Source of the DNA: Aminicenans sp964648465
GTDB lineage: Bacteria; Acidobacteriota; Aminicenantia; Aminicenantales; Aminicenantaceae
Assembly: GCA_964648465.1 (NCBI GenBank)
Contig: CAZYMU010000001.1
Span: 92,126 to 156,125 of the forward strand
Direction: 5' to 3'
Length of the DNA: 64,000 bases
The translations under genes were made by a program, and so were the position numbers. Below the pieces are notes generated by a model. That model was not told where the DNA came from, made no database searches, and was given only the letters and a program-made list of their open reading frames with translations. How positions within the stretch are numbered: the stretch's first letter is position 1; each line of letters begins with the position of its first letter. Below, one piece after another: positions 49,184 through 58,858 of the stretch.

Positions 49184-50218
49184 TTATTCGCTTTTGATTT
49201 CTATTTTCCAGTCTACAAGTTTTGATGCAAGCCTGACATTTATACCTTTTTTGCCTATGGCAAGAGAAAGTTGGTCTTTTGAGACCATGGCCTGTAAAAG
49301 CTTTTCTTCTTTATTCATAATAAAAACCCTAGCTATTTTTGCAGGGCTGAGAGCTGCCTTGGCATATGTTAAAAGGTTATCCGACCATTCAATAATATCT
49401 ATCTTTTCTCCTTGTAATTCTTTACTCACGGCAAGAATCCTGTTACCTTTTACGCCAATACATGCACCAATTGGATCAATATCTTTCTCTTTAGCTAAAA
49501 CAGCTACTTTTGCCCTTTCTCCAGGTTGACGGGCAATATCTTTAATCTCAATATCATTGTTCGCAATTTCTGGAATTTCTAATTCGAGAAGTTTTATCAA
49601 GAATCTTGTGTCGGTTCTGGAAACAATTACCTGAGGCCCTTTGGAATCCCTTGAAACATGGATGATGACAGTTTTTACTCGATCTCCTATCTTGAAATTA
49701 TCGTCCAGCAGCTTTTCCCGATGAGGAAAGAGAACCTCATCCTTATTTATCTCGAGTATCATGTTATTATTTGACTCAAATCTTCTTAAGACTCCTGTTG
49801 TGATTTCTCCCAAACGTGGAGCAAAAAGCTTATAAATTTTTTCTTGTTCTGCATCCTTGACTTTTTTAAATATAACCTGCTTAGCTGCCTGGGCTGCGAT
49901 GCGGCCTAAAGTATCTGAAGGTAGATCTATCTCAATATAATTTCCTTCTGTTGCAGTTGCATCAATTTTTTTTGCTTTATCCAGGGATATTTCTGAAGCT
50001 AGGGTTTTTGGGTTTTCACAAATTTGTTTTACAGTATAGACTCTCAACTCACCTTTCTCAGGCTTAAAAATAACATTAATATTTTCATTGTGTTTATAAT
50101 ATTTTGAAGAAGTAACTTTAAGTGATTCTTCGATAGCATTGACAATCACATCTGTTGCTACGCCTCTTTCTTTGCTTAGCTGGAGAATAGTATTCCAGAC
50201 GTTTGCTTTCATTTTCAA
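49184..50218 (-). CDS. nusA: Transcription termination/antitermination factor NusA
   Basis: The 344-residue protein has the NusA N-terminal domain (about 1-125, LQLSKERGVATDVIVNAIEE). An S1 domain (about 130-195) and KH1/KH2 domains (about 200-340) follow, with IGACIGVKGNRI and LAIGKKGINVRLASKL. The C-terminal acidic repeats of enterobacterial NusA are absent, as in many bacteria. It heads the operon. The rimP gene, usually immediately upstream, is not here; miaB occupies that side after about 78 bases. Confidence 0.94.
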   Translation of the reverse strand: MKMKANVWNTILQLSKERGVATDVIVNAIEESLKVTSSKYYKHNENINVIFKPEKGELRVYTVKQICENPKTLASEISLDKAKKIDATATEGNYIEIDLPSDTLGRIAAQAAKQVIFKKVKDAEQEKIYKLFAPRLGEITTGVLRRFESNNNMILEINKDEVLFPHREKLLDDNFKIGDRVKTVIIHVSRDSKGPQVIVSRTDTRFLIKLLELEIPEIANNDIEIKDIARQPGERAKVAVLAKEKDIDPIGACIGVKGNRILAVSKELQGEKIDIIEWSDNLLTYAKAALSPAKIARVFIMNKEEKLLQAMVSKDQLSLAIGKKGINVRLASKLVDWKIEIKSE

Positions 50219-50296
50219 TGCCTTAATTATGCCTATATAAAGAGGCGCGAATTATAACTGAAATGGGGAAGAATATCAAATACAGGATAAATAAAT

Positions 50297-51628
50297 TTAA
50301 GGGATTGCCGTTCCAATAAGACTGTGTGGTCCACAGCCAGTAATTTTGGCATTGACAAATTTACCGGAGACATTATTTTTTGATTGGAAATTTACGACTT
50401 GATACCCTTCATTCCGGCCGGAATAAATCTCCGGGTCTTTTTTGCTTTTTCCTAAACAGAGGACTCTCATAACACGGTCTATTAACAATTTATTGATGTT
50501 AAGTTGTATTTCTTTCTGCAGATTTTGAAGTTCTGTAAGCCTTCTTTTTTTTTCTATAAACGGGATTGAATCCTTTGATAATGCTGATGATGTGAGCGGT
50601 CGGGGAGAGTAACGGAATGAAAAAATGTTTGTAAAACGCACCTCTCTAAGAATACTGAGAGTTTCACAAAAATCTTTTTCGGTTTCCCCTGGAAAACCAA
50701 CAATTATATCTGTGCTGAGGCTTATGTCCGGCATGAGATCTCGAAGGATTGATATTTTTTTTAGATATTCTTCTCTCGTATAGCCCCTTTTCATGCTTTT
50801 TAGTACAGTGGATGAGCCAGATTGAAGCGGGAGATGAAGTTGATTGCAGACTTTTTTTGATTTTTTCATCATTCTTGCGATATCTATTGTAAAATCTTTC
50901 GGATGGGAAGAAATAAAACGAATCCATTCAATCCCATCAATCTTATTTACTTCCTTTAAAAGATCTGAAAAACGCTTTCCTGTCAGGGGATCATTGTAAG
51001 AATTGACGTTTTGTCCAAGGAGTTGTATCTCTTTATATCCATTTTTCGCTAGATCTTTAGTTTCCATCAGTATATTCTGCATGGGCCTGAATTTTTCTCT
51101 CCCCCTTGTAAAAGGGACAACACAGTATGAACAAAAGTTGTTGCATCCTTCCATGATAGTAACATAAGCACTTGTTTTGCTATTGCGTAAAGTCAGAACA
51201 TGTGGGATTTCATGCCATTTACGGCTCCACGTTGTAGAAATTATTTTTTCTTTTTCTTGGTTTGATAATATTTCTGGGATTTTCCAGTAATTGTCAGGAC
51301 CTATGATTACATCGATACAAGGATTCCTCTCCAAAAGTTCAGAGCGGTATAGTTGGGCGACACATCCTGCAACCCAGATCTTGATTTTTTTTCTTTTCTT
51401 AAGGGAATTTAAACGGCCCAAAAATGAATGCAATTTGTCTACTGATTTTTCTCTAACTGCACATGTGTTGACTATAATGATATCGCTGTCTTCGATCGTA
51501 TTTGATGGTTGTGCTCCTTCTGCTGCTAATATCCCTGCGATGCGTTCTGAATCATTTACATTCATCTGGCATCCGAAGGTATGAATATAGAATTTCATGT
51601 TTTCAAAATTTTTAAGCTGTTTTCCCAT
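50297..51628 (-). CDS. miaB: tRNA-2-methylthio-N6-dimethylallyladenosine synthase MiaB
   Basis: This radical SAM methylthiotransferase has an N-terminal UPF0004 domain with cluster cysteines in TFGCQMNVNDSE, VNTCAVREKS and VAGCVAQ. The radical SAM motif is CNNFCSYC, and a C-terminal TRAM domain (about 380-440) follows. It thiomethylates i6A37 in tRNA. The ATG at 51628 overlaps recN by 17 bases. An internal ATG at 51598 (MKFYIHTFGCQMN) matches family N-termini better, so 433 residues is also possible. Confidence 0.93.
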   Translation of the reverse strand: MGKQLKNFENMKFYIHTFGCQMNVNDSERIAGILAAEGAQPSNTIEDSDIIIVNTCAVREKSVDKLHSFLGRLNSLKKRKKIKIWVAGCVAQLYRSELLERNPCIDVIIGPDNYWKIPEILSNQEKEKIISTTWSRKWHEIPHVLTLRNSKTSAYVTIMEGCNNFCSYCVVPFTRGREKFRPMQNILMETKDLAKNGYKEIQLLGQNVNSYNDPLTGKRFSDLLKEVNKIDGIEWIRFISSHPKDFTIDIARMMKKSKKVCNQLHLPLQSGSSTVLKSMKRGYTREEYLKKISILRDLMPDISLSTDIIVGFPGETEKDFCETLSILREVRFTNIFSFRYSPRPLTSSALSKDSIPFIEKKRRLTELQNLQKEIQLNINKLLIDRVMRVLCLGKSKKDPEIYSGRNEGYQVVNFQSKNNVSGKFVNAKITGCGPHSLIGTAIP

Positions 51629-53306
51629 TTCCGTGATTTAAATTTAGATTATGGGTAAGCATTTCTCTTGCATTTTGAAGAGAGATTTTTGTCAAATGGC
51701 TGCCTGCTGAAAGGTGGGCAATCTCATTTACTCTTTCATCAAAATTCAATTTTTTTACGGTTGTGAAAGTCCGATTCTTGTCAACTTTTTTGCCTACCTT
51801 GTAATGGTAAGTGGCAAAGGAGGCGATTTGGGGAAGGTGTGTTATACAGATAACTTGGTTTTCACGTGCCAGGGACTTAAGTTTTTGGGCAACGAATTCC
51901 GCTGTTTTCCCTCCAATCCCTGCGTCGATTTCATCGAAGATAAGAGTCTTTAATTTTTCTGTATCTTTACCTATAGATTTTAGGGCAAGCATGATGCGCG
52001 AAAGTTCTCCTCCAGATGCGATTTTTCTTAAGGGCCTTAGTTCTTCTCCAGGATTAGGACTGATGAGAAATTCAACATCTTCTGTACCGGTGTCTTTTAC
52101 TTTTTCCATATCATTTGGGCCAAGTGCGTAATATTTGATATTGATTTTAAATTGAGCTTTTTTCATTCCGAGAATGCTAATTTCTTTTTCGATGAGCTTT
52201 TCAAGTCTGTGTGCATTTTCTTTTCTTAAAAGTGAAAGCTTCTTGGAGTTTTCTCTGTATTTATCATATTTAACTTTGATTCCTTCATTCATATCAGCCA
52301 TTTTTTCATGGCTAGTGCATAATTCTTTATATTCTTTTTTTGCATATTCCAAAAATGCAAGAATCTCATTTATACTTTTCCCATATTTTCTCTTTAGTTT
52401 TTCTATCTGGCTCAAACGCTCTTCGATTGTTTCCAGTTTTTCCGGTGCACCAACATGTTTCTCTTTGAATTTGATTAAAAAATCTGAAAATTCTTTAATA
52501 GTTATATTAAATTCGTTTATTCCATCGCTTATATATTTAAACTCTTTATCAAAATCTGATAGATTATCTACCACGTTTTTAAGATTGGTTAGAAGTGGGG
52601 AGATAGAATTTTCCCTGTTATAAGAAATGTTTAAAGCATCTTCCACAAGAGTGCTTATTTTTTCTGCGTTTTTGAGTATGTTTCTTTCTTGGTGAAGGGC
52701 TGCTTCCTCACCTGGCACCAGTTTAGCTCTTTCGATTTCTTTTATCTGGAAATCAAGAAAATCAAGGCGTTGTTCACGTTCCTTTTCCTTATCTTCCAAT
52801 TCTCTTTTTTCTTTGATAAGTTTTCTTAGTTCATGTGCTATGTTTGAGATTTTTCTTCTCAAAGAAAAAGCATTTGAATAACAGTCAAGGTAATCGAGTT
52901 GATTTTCAACTTGCCTGAGAAATGCATGGTCATTTTGGCCGTATATATCAACTATACTGCTGCTTATTTCTTTGAGTTTTTTGACCGGAACAAGAATCCC
53001 GTTGATATATGCTTTTCCAGTTTTCTGTTCGGAAATTTTTCTTTGTATAGTAAGTTCGTTTGTACCATCAATAGAGAAGTTGCTTGAAATATGCGCAGGA
53101 AGAAAGATTGCTTCCACTGAGGCTTCTGTTTTTCTTGTCCTGATCATATCTGAAGAGCTTTTTCCCCCCATAATCAGTATGATCCCACCGATAATAATAG
53201 ATTTTCCTGCTCCGGTTTCTCCTGTGAGTATAGAAAATCCTTTCTTAAAGTGTATCTCGATATCTTCTATGGTGGCTAAATTTTTAATACGGAGAGATTT
53301 AATCAT
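51612..53306 (-). CDS. recN: DNA repair protein RecN
   Basis: This 564-residue SMC-like ATPase has Walker A GETGAGKSIIIGG at residues 29-41, a long coiled coil (about 150-380) and a C-terminal ABC signature (IASGGELSRIMLALK). Walker B is IFDEIDAGIGGKTAEFVAQK. It handles double-strand break repair. It lies between the subtilase gene (5 bases apart) and miaB (overlapping), in a tight minus-strand run. Confidence 0.94.
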   Translation of the reverse strand: MIKSLRIKNLATIEDIEIHFKKGFSILTGETGAGKSIIIGGIILIMGGKSSSDMIRTRKTEASVEAIFLPAHISSNFSIDGTNELTIQRKISEQKTGKAYINGILVPVKKLKEISSSIVDIYGQNDHAFLRQVENQLDYLDCYSNAFSLRRKISNIAHELRKLIKEKRELEDKEKEREQRLDFLDFQIKEIERAKLVPGEEAALHQERNILKNAEKISTLVEDALNISYNRENSISPLLTNLKNVVDNLSDFDKEFKYISDGINEFNITIKEFSDFLIKFKEKHVGAPEKLETIEERLSQIEKLKRKYGKSINEILAFLEYAKKEYKELCTSHEKMADMNEGIKVKYDKYRENSKKLSLLRKENAHRLEKLIEKEISILGMKKAQFKINIKYYALGPNDMEKVKDTGTEDVEFLISPNPGEELRPLRKIASGGELSRIMLALKSIGKDTEKLKTLIFDEIDAGIGGKTAEFVAQKLKSLARENQVICITHLPQIASFATYHYKVGKKVDKNRTFTTVKKLNFDERVNEIAHLSAGSHLTKISLQNAREMLTHNLNLNHGNGKTA

Positions 53307-53311
53307 TCACT

Positions 53312-54691
53312 TTATTTGGAAGTGGATATTTTTATCGGAACAAGAGCCTTTTCCATGTTTATCCGTCCGTATCCGATGAATTCATCGTTTCCGGGATATT
53401 CGTTTGAATTTACATCATCTGAGGAATAGCGAATAACATCCATTATTTCAGAATTCGAAAGCCATGGTTTTATGTTCTTTATTAACGCTGCTAAACCTGA
53501 AACGTGAGGAGCTGATGAGGAGGTGCCGCTGGAATATCCATAAGGAAGGGAACCTTTCCCCCAATACCATGTAGGAACACAGCTTAGAATTCTTCGTCCA
53601 GGGGCAGCAACATCAATTTCTGGGCCATGATTTGATTCCCATAATCCGTCTGTGTTTATCATTGTGGTTCTTTCATCGTTGTAATCCGTAGCAGCAACAG
53701 CAATACAGTAATTGTCATAAGCTGCTGGATACAACACTGAACCTCCATCATTTCCTGCTGAAGCGACGATAACAATGTCTTTATCATAAGCATATTCCAA
53801 AGCTTCTTCTAAGAATGGATCTTGATATTTTCCTCCAAGACTCAGATTAATAACATTTGCCTCATTGTCAGCGGCCCATATTATTCCAGCGATTATATCG
53901 CTGTAATAACCATCTCCTTCTTCGTCCAGGGTTTTAATGGGTAAGATTTTGCAGTTCCATGCCACTCCTGCGATTCCTTCATTGTTGTTTGTGTCAGCAG
54001 CAGCTATTCCAGCTACGTGAGTGCCGTGACCGTTATCATCTGTGGCATCAAAATCATCGTTGACAAAATCCCGGCCTCCAGATATGACCTTTTTTTCCAA
54101 CTCCGTATGGAAAAGGTCAACTCCAGTATCGACAATCGCAATAATTACATCTTCCTTTCCTTTAGTTTCCTCCCATGCCGCAGTAGCTTTAATGTCAGCT
54201 CTGCCTTTTCCCTGAGGACTCCCAGGGACTCCAATTGACTGGCCAGAATTATAGAGGGCATATTGATATTCGAAGTAAATGTCATTAGGAGTGACAGTCA
54301 TATGGGCAAGATAATTCGGCTCTGCATATTCAATATCAGGATTCCTGTTCATTGCATAAAGCATTTCTTCGACAGATATATTTTTTGGAATGTGTATTTG
54401 ATAAATATTTATTTTTGGGATTTTTTTGATTTTTTTTGAACTATAAGCAGCAATTGTTGCTTCTGCGAATTGACTCGATACAGTAGGTTTGAACTTAACA
54501 AGGATTTCATCTTGGGAATAGCGCTGTGCTTTAAGGAAACGAGTAAAAGGATTTTTTAGAGATTGAAATTTTTGATGAAGCGGTACGCGCCTAGTCTTGT
54601 GGTGTGTATCGAATCTGACCTGTTTGAAACTTACCGTAAAGAAAAAAGTCAGTATTATGAATGGTAAAAATATATATTTGTTTTTACTCAT
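53312..54691 (-). CDS. Secreted S8 subtilisin-like serine protease
   Basis: The 459-residue protein has an N-terminal signal/anchor (about 6-23). A propeptide-like inhibitor domain (about 57-130, QDEILVKFKP...DIEYAEPNYLAH) comes next, and then a complete S8 catalytic domain. The triad is Asp188 (IVDTGVD), His222 (NGHGTHVAG) and Ser391 (GTSSSAPHVSG), with oxyanion Asn314 (ASAGND). There is no C-terminal sorting domain. It should be exported and self-processed, and could feed peptides to the OPT/CstA transporters. It follows a barrel-type gene after 18 bases. Confidence 0.92.
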   Translation of the reverse strand: MSKNKYIFLPFIILTFFFTVSFKQVRFDTHHKTRRVPLHQKFQSLKNPFTRFLKAQRYSQDEILVKFKPTVSSQFAEATIAAYSSKKIKKIPKINIYQIHIPKNISVEEMLYAMNRNPDIEYAEPNYLAHMTVTPNDIYFEYQYALYNSGQSIGVPGSPQGKGRADIKATAAWEETKGKEDVIIAIVDTGVDLFHTELEKKVISGGRDFVNDDFDATDDNGHGTHVAGIAAADTNNNEGIAGVAWNCKILPIKTLDEEGDGYYSDIIAGIIWAADNEANVINLSLGGKYQDPFLEEALEYAYDKDIVIVASAGNDGGSVLYPAAYDNYCIAVAATDYNDERTTMINTDGLWESNHGPEIDVAAPGRRILSCVPTWYWGKGSLPYGYSSGTSSSAPHVSGLAALIKNIKPWLSNSEIMDVIRYSSDDVNSNEYPGNDEFIGYGRINMEKALVPIKISTSK

Positions 54692-54709
54692 GATATCCTC
54701 CCAAAATTA

Positions 54710-55489
54710 CTAAAAAGAATACATGGCCTTAAATAAAAGCCCAAAATCTACTCCGTCTTTATAGGGGAACAGTTTGATCTCTGCATTGATACTTAAGGCG
54801 TTTGTCAGCTCGTAAACTGTCCCAACGACAGTGCTTATATTGCTCTTTCCCGATATCTTTTTCTCTTCTGTTGCTTTTAGATTCTGGATTGTTTCTTCTA
54901 ATGTGAATGTACCCCAGAGTTCATTATAGCCGATAGATACATATGGATAGAAATAATCATAACCTTTATAAGTAATTACTGCTCCGGCTAGAGCTCTCAT
55001 CCATGATGGTTTTCCTGAAACAGTTCCTGGAACACTCAAGTCAGATATCTCCCATTCTTTCTCTTTCCCAATATAATAGACGAATTCTGCAGTGCCTCCA
55101 ATCTCAAAATCATTCAGGGTAATAATGCTTTTTTTTATTTTTCCACCTAAGAGATAGCCTCCAATTTTCCCAGATTCCAGTTCTATTGAAAATGGTAATT
55201 CCCGGTATGTAATGGAATCAAATTCTGAAAGAGAAAATCCTGCCATTACATTTAGAAAGAATCCTCCCTGGGTTTCAAATTCTGCATTTAGGGTAAAAAG
55301 ATAGGAACTGAGGCCGGAAGATGCTTTGTCGTCATCCAGGTTTACTGCCCGATTAAAATATTCAAATCCGATTCCTGATTTCACTTTCATTTTATTATAA
55401 ACACTGTCTCCTTGAAATTGAGCGAAAGAGAGGCAAGTAAAAGATAGGATAGCCGATATAACCAAAATAAGATGTTTTTTCTTTATCAT
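54710..55489 (-). CDS. Outer-membrane beta-barrel protein, unknown
   Basis: I start at the ATG at 55489, which has GGAGG five bases upstream; the frame extends four codons further. The 259-residue protein has a signal peptide (about 1-22). Alternating aromatic/polar strands follow, and it ends with FLLKAMYSF-like terminal aromatic residues (FGLLFKAMYSF), the usual outer-membrane C-terminal signature. No family name can be given. It lies between bamD and the subtilase gene. Confidence 0.7.
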   Translation of the reverse strand: MIKKKHLILVISAILSFTCLSFAQFQGDSVYNKMKVKSGIGFEYFNRAVNLDDDKASSGLSSYLFTLNAEFETQGGFFLNVMAGFSLSEFDSITYRELPFSIELESGKIGGYLLGGKIKKSIITLNDFEIGGTAEFVYYIGKEKEWEISDLSVPGTVSGKPSWMRALAGAVITYKGYDYFYPYVSIGYNELWGTFTLEETIQNLKATEEKKISGKSNISTVVGTVYELTNALSINAEIKLFPYKDGVDFGLLFKAMYSF

Positions 55490-55522
55490 ATTAACCTCCA
55501 TGGGCAGATTTTTTTATATTAT

Positions 55523-56317
55523 CTATTTTTTCTTTCCCTCCTGCTCATTTTCAATTTCTTTCATTATCTCAACAGCGTTTTTTGCATATTTACTCTGTGG
55601 GAAATCAGATATAAGTTTCGTAAAATAGGGGATGCTTTGATCTGCTTTATTCCACTTTAGATAGGAGTCTCCCAGATAGAAATAGACTTTATCCATTTTT
55701 GAATAATTTGGATATTTTGTTAATATTTCACTCAATCGGCTTATTGAAGCTTTGAAGACGTGTACTTTATAATAGTAATAACCGATGCCGTAAGTATGCT
55801 CTGCCAAATATTCTTCACATAACCTTATATTTTCTTGAGAGGACTTTGCTTCTTCACTCATCGGGTAGTTAGTAATAACCTTCTTGAATTCATCCAGTGC
55901 TTGCTTGGTTTTTGTCTGGTCCCGTCCAGGGCCTAAAACTTTTCTAAAATAAGTCAATGCTATCCGGTATTGCGCATAAGACGATGAAGGGCTCAGTGGG
56001 AAAAGGGAAATAAATTCCCTATATTCAGAAGCTGCAACTATCAGGTTTCCCTCGTCTCCTTTTTTAAAATAGATGTCAGCAATGGATAATTTAGCCCTCT
56101 GTGCATAGAAGCTCTTTGGGAAGGAATCGATTACCTGCCTGAAATACAGTTGAGCTTTTTCCGGATCTTTCTCGATATATTTTTCTCCCAATTTAAATAG
56201 AGACTCATCTGAAGAGGCTACTTCAGGTGAGATTACGATTTTTTCTTTCTTGCACCCAAACCCAACAACTAAGAAAATAATGGTAATTAAAGAAACAATT
56301 TTTATTTTTTTCATCAT
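55523..56317 (-). CDS. bamD: Outer-membrane assembly lipoprotein BamD
   Basis: I start at the ATG at 56317, preceded by AGGA at a good distance; the frame opens six codons earlier. The 264-residue protein has a lipoprotein-type signal ending in VGFGC, then TPR repeats (about 40-255) with FRQVIDSFPKSFYAQRAKL, YREFISLFPLSPSSSYAQY and YFTKLISDFPQSKYAKNA. This spacing is characteristic of BamD/YfiO, the essential partner of BamA. It is followed by the barrel gene after about 33 bases. Confidence 0.88.
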   Translation of the reverse strand: MMKKIKIVSLITIIFLVVGFGCKKEKIVISPEVASSDESLFKLGEKYIEKDPEKAQLYFRQVIDSFPKSFYAQRAKLSIADIYFKKGDEGNLIVAASEYREFISLFPLSPSSSYAQYRIALTYFRKVLGPGRDQTKTKQALDEFKKVITNYPMSEEAKSSQENIRLCEEYLAEHTYGIGYYYYKVHVFKASISRLSEILTKYPNYSKMDKVYFYLGDSYLKWNKADQSIPYFTKLISDFPQSKYAKNAVEIMKEIENEQEGKKK

Positions 56318-56355
56318 ACTTTTCCTGATCGGCATTTTTTTATGAATGTTTTGGA

Positions 56356-57300
56356 TTAAATAGAATAAAGACTCTTAATCCATTTAAATTCCTCCTGGAG
56401 TCCGTCATAAAGCTTAAATTTTGGTGTATAATTTAAATCACGTTTTGCCTTTTCAATGCTTGCAAATGTATGAAGAACATCACCTCTCTGATTTTCTTGC
56501 CAGTTTATTTGCACTTTTTTCTTGCATATTTCCTCAAATATTGGAAAAAGGTCTATCATTTTTTTTCGATTTCCGCCTCCGATATTATATGTCTCTCCTA
56601 TTTTCCCCAGTTTTATGGAGGCGAAATTTGCTTCAATGATGTCATTGATATATGTAAAGTCTCTTGTCTGTTCACCATTGCCATATATAGAAATGGGTCT
56701 GTTTTCAGCGATGGCCTTAAAGAACCTGTGGAATGCCATATCAGGACGTTGACCCGGTCCGTAAACAGTGAAAAAGCGCAGAGAAATGCATGGGACTCCA
56801 TAGTTTTTAAAATAAAGAAAACAAAGATTCTCACCCGCGAGTTTGGTTACACCGTAAGGCGAGTAGGGGAGAAGTGAGCTGTCTTCTGAAGTAGGAAGCT
56901 CAGGACGAAATCCATAAACAGAAGAAGAAGAAGCGTAGATGAATTTATTTATCTGTGCTTCTTTTGATTCTTCCAGTAATTTTTGTGTTGCTTCGATGTT
57001 GTTCTTAGTATAAGCAGAAAATTCCTGACCCCAGCTTGATCTTACTCCTGCTTGAGCTGCAATGTGGAAAACATAATCTGCTTTTTGTAGCAGCTTTTTC
57101 AGGCTCAGAGTATTTATGTCTTCTGCAATAAATTCGAACTTTTTCTCATTCAAGAAGGGCTGAATATTTCTCTCCTTGATCCACTTTGGATAAAAACTTG
57201 TAAAAGAGTCGATGCCAGTGACATAAAATCCTTCTTTGAGAAGTCTTCTACATAGCTGGGAACCTATAAATCCTGCTGCTCCTGTGACTAGACAGTTCAT
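56356..57300 (-). CDS. NAD-dependent nucleotide-sugar epimerase/dehydratase (extended SDR)
   Basis: The 314-residue protein has the N-terminal GAAGFIGSQL motif, the SSSSVYG serine region and the YxxxK active site in SPYGVTKLAGE. A substrate lid follows, with RFFTVYGPGQRPDMAFHRF. This pattern is closest to UDP-glucuronate 4-epimerases and related NDP-sugar epimerases for surface polysaccharide. Substrate is not certain. It overlaps rpe by 4 bases, so both belong to one transcript upstream of bamD. Confidence 0.87.
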   Translation of the reverse strand: MNCLVTGAAGFIGSQLCRRLLKEGFYVTGIDSFTSFYPKWIKERNIQPFLNEKKFEFIAEDINTLSLKKLLQKADYVFHIAAQAGVRSSWGQEFSAYTKNNIEATQKLLEESKEAQINKFIYASSSSVYGFRPELPTSEDSSLLPYSPYGVTKLAGENLCFLYFKNYGVPCISLRFFTVYGPGQRPDMAFHRFFKAIAENRPISIYGNGEQTRDFTYINDIIEANFASIKLGKIGETYNIGGGNRKKMIDLFPIFEEICKKKVQINWQENQRGDVLHTFASIEKAKRDLNYTPKFKLYDGLQEEFKWIKSLYSI

Positions 57301-57968
57301 TGTTGATTGTATTTTTTGGCCAGTTTTTTCATCTTAATGATCATTTCTGCGGGGTTTTTATCATTGAAGATGCTAGAACCTGCAACAAAAATCTCTGCGC
57401 CATCTTTGATGAGCTTTTCCATATTTCCGTATGTTACTCCTCCATCTATTTCAATAGGGATATCAATATTTTGATGCGTTAACATCTTCTTGAGATTGGA
57501 TATTTTTGCATGACAGGATTCGATAAATACCTGCCCCCCCCAGCCTGGATTAACAGTCATGAGAAGGACATAATCAAGTTCCTGGACAATATCGTTTATA
57601 AGATGAAATGGAGTCCCAGGATTAATGGCAAGGCCTGCTTTTCTATCTAATTCTTTAATGAGTGTGATATCTTTATGAATGTGGGCGGAAGTTTCAATAT
57701 GGATAGAAATCCAGTCTGCCCCGGCCTCATGGAATAATGGAATGAAAAACCTTGGATTTTCCACCATTAGATGAACATCCAGAGGAAGGGAAGTTTTTTC
57801 TCTGAGGGATGCTACCAACTTAGGTCCGAACGTCAGATTAGGTACAAAGTGTCCGTCCATAATATCGATGTGAATCAAGTCAGCTCCTGCTTTTTCTACG
57901 AGTTTGATTGCCTCTGCGATTCTTGAAAAATCTGCAGAAAGAATTGAGGGGGCAATCTGAATCATCAT
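57297..57968 (-). CDS. rpe: Ribulose-phosphate 3-epimerase
   Basis: This 223-residue TIM barrel starts IAPSILSADFSRIAEAI. It holds the metal and catalytic residues in HIDIMDGHFVPNLTFGP, DVHLMVENP, MTVNPGWGGQ and IDGGV. It converts ribulose-5-phosphate to xylulose-5-phosphate in the pentose phosphate pathway. It overlaps both neighbours by 4 bases, the PASTA protein upstream and the epimerase downstream. Confidence 0.95.
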   Translation of the reverse strand: MMIQIAPSILSADFSRIAEAIKLVEKAGADLIHIDIMDGHFVPNLTFGPKLVASLREKTSLPLDVHLMVENPRFFIPLFHEAGADWISIHIETSAHIHKDITLIKELDRKAGLAINPGTPFHLINDIVQELDYVLLMTVNPGWGGQVFIESCHAKISNLKKMLTHQNIDIPIEIDGGVTYGNMEKLIKDGAEIFVAGSSIFNDKNPAEMIIKMKKLAKKYNQQ

Positions 57969-58681
57969 TTACTTACCTCAAGAGTGATTAGATTTCTTTT
58001 CTGGATTCGTGCGCCCGGATGAGGAAATTGATTGATAATAATCCCTGTATCTAGGCCTGGATAAAAAGAATAGCGAATATCTCCTATGTTGAATTCCAGT
58101 TCCTTTAGTTTTGCAATGATAGATGAGGAGTGTTTTCCTAGTAGATCAGGCATGAGATATTTTTTTTCCTTTTCTCCCTGGCTAACAAGAAAGCTAATGC
58201 GGAAGTTTTTTCCAGCTTCTTCAAAAGGAAGAGGAGATTGAGCAATTATTTTTCCAGCAGCATACTTGGAAGTATGAACATGGGAAATATTACCTTTCCT
58301 TAATCCCATGTCTTTTAGTTCGTTACTTACAACCTGGAGACTTCTCCCAATGAATTGAGGGATAACTATTTTTTCTTTGCCGGAACTCATAATGACTTTT
58401 ACTTGTTTATTGATCTTTACCCTTGAATTTGGAAGAATGTCCTGGGAAATGATTTTTCCCTCTTCTAAATATTCATGGAGTTGCACTCCGCTTTTGATAA
58501 TAACTAATTTTTCTTTTGCCAATTCCTGTTTTGCTTCCTCCAGTGTTTTGCCAAACAGATCAGGGATTACGACCATCTCTCCTCTTACAGTTATTTGATA
58601 AGATATAATGGAACTCAAAAAAAAGATGTTAAGAAAAATGAGAAGATAAAATGTGCATTTGAAAAGATTATTTTTTGACAT
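57965..58681 (-). CDS. Membrane-anchored protein with three PASTA domains
   Basis: The 238-residue protein has one N-terminal membrane helix (about 10-30). Three PASTA repeats follow (about 36-102, 103-172 and 174-238), each beginning with a (V/M)P-(D/Q)-(L/F)-(L/I)G pattern such as VIPDLFGKTLEEAKQEL and VIPQFIGRSLQVVSNEL. There is no kinase or penicillin-binding domain. PASTA units bind peptidoglycan fragments. Similar proteins next to rpe occur in several deep-branching diderms. A periplasmic wall-binding role is inferred. Confidence 0.85.
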   Translation of the reverse strand: MSKNNLFKCTFYLLIFLNIFFLSSIISYQITVRGEMVVIPDLFGKTLEEAKQELAKEKLVIIKSGVQLHEYLEEGKIISQDILPNSRVKINKQVKVIMSSGKEKIVIPQFIGRSLQVVSNELKDMGLRKGNISHVHTSKYAAGKIIAQSPLPFEEAGKNFRISFLVSQGEKEKKYLMPDLLGKHSSSIIAKLKELEFNIGDIRYSFYPGLDTGIIINQFPHPGARIQKRNLITLEVSK

Positions 58682-58858
58682 AGCGAAATATTATTACAAT
58701 AGAATTATTGTTACAATAAAATCAAACTTATCTATACCATAGATTATCAACCAAGTAAACCTGAAAAAAGTTCCATTTTCGGTAAAAAAAATAAGCGAAT
58801 TATTTGCCGAACATCATTTTTTTTATATATAATTGATGTATGGAAAGGAGATAATAAA

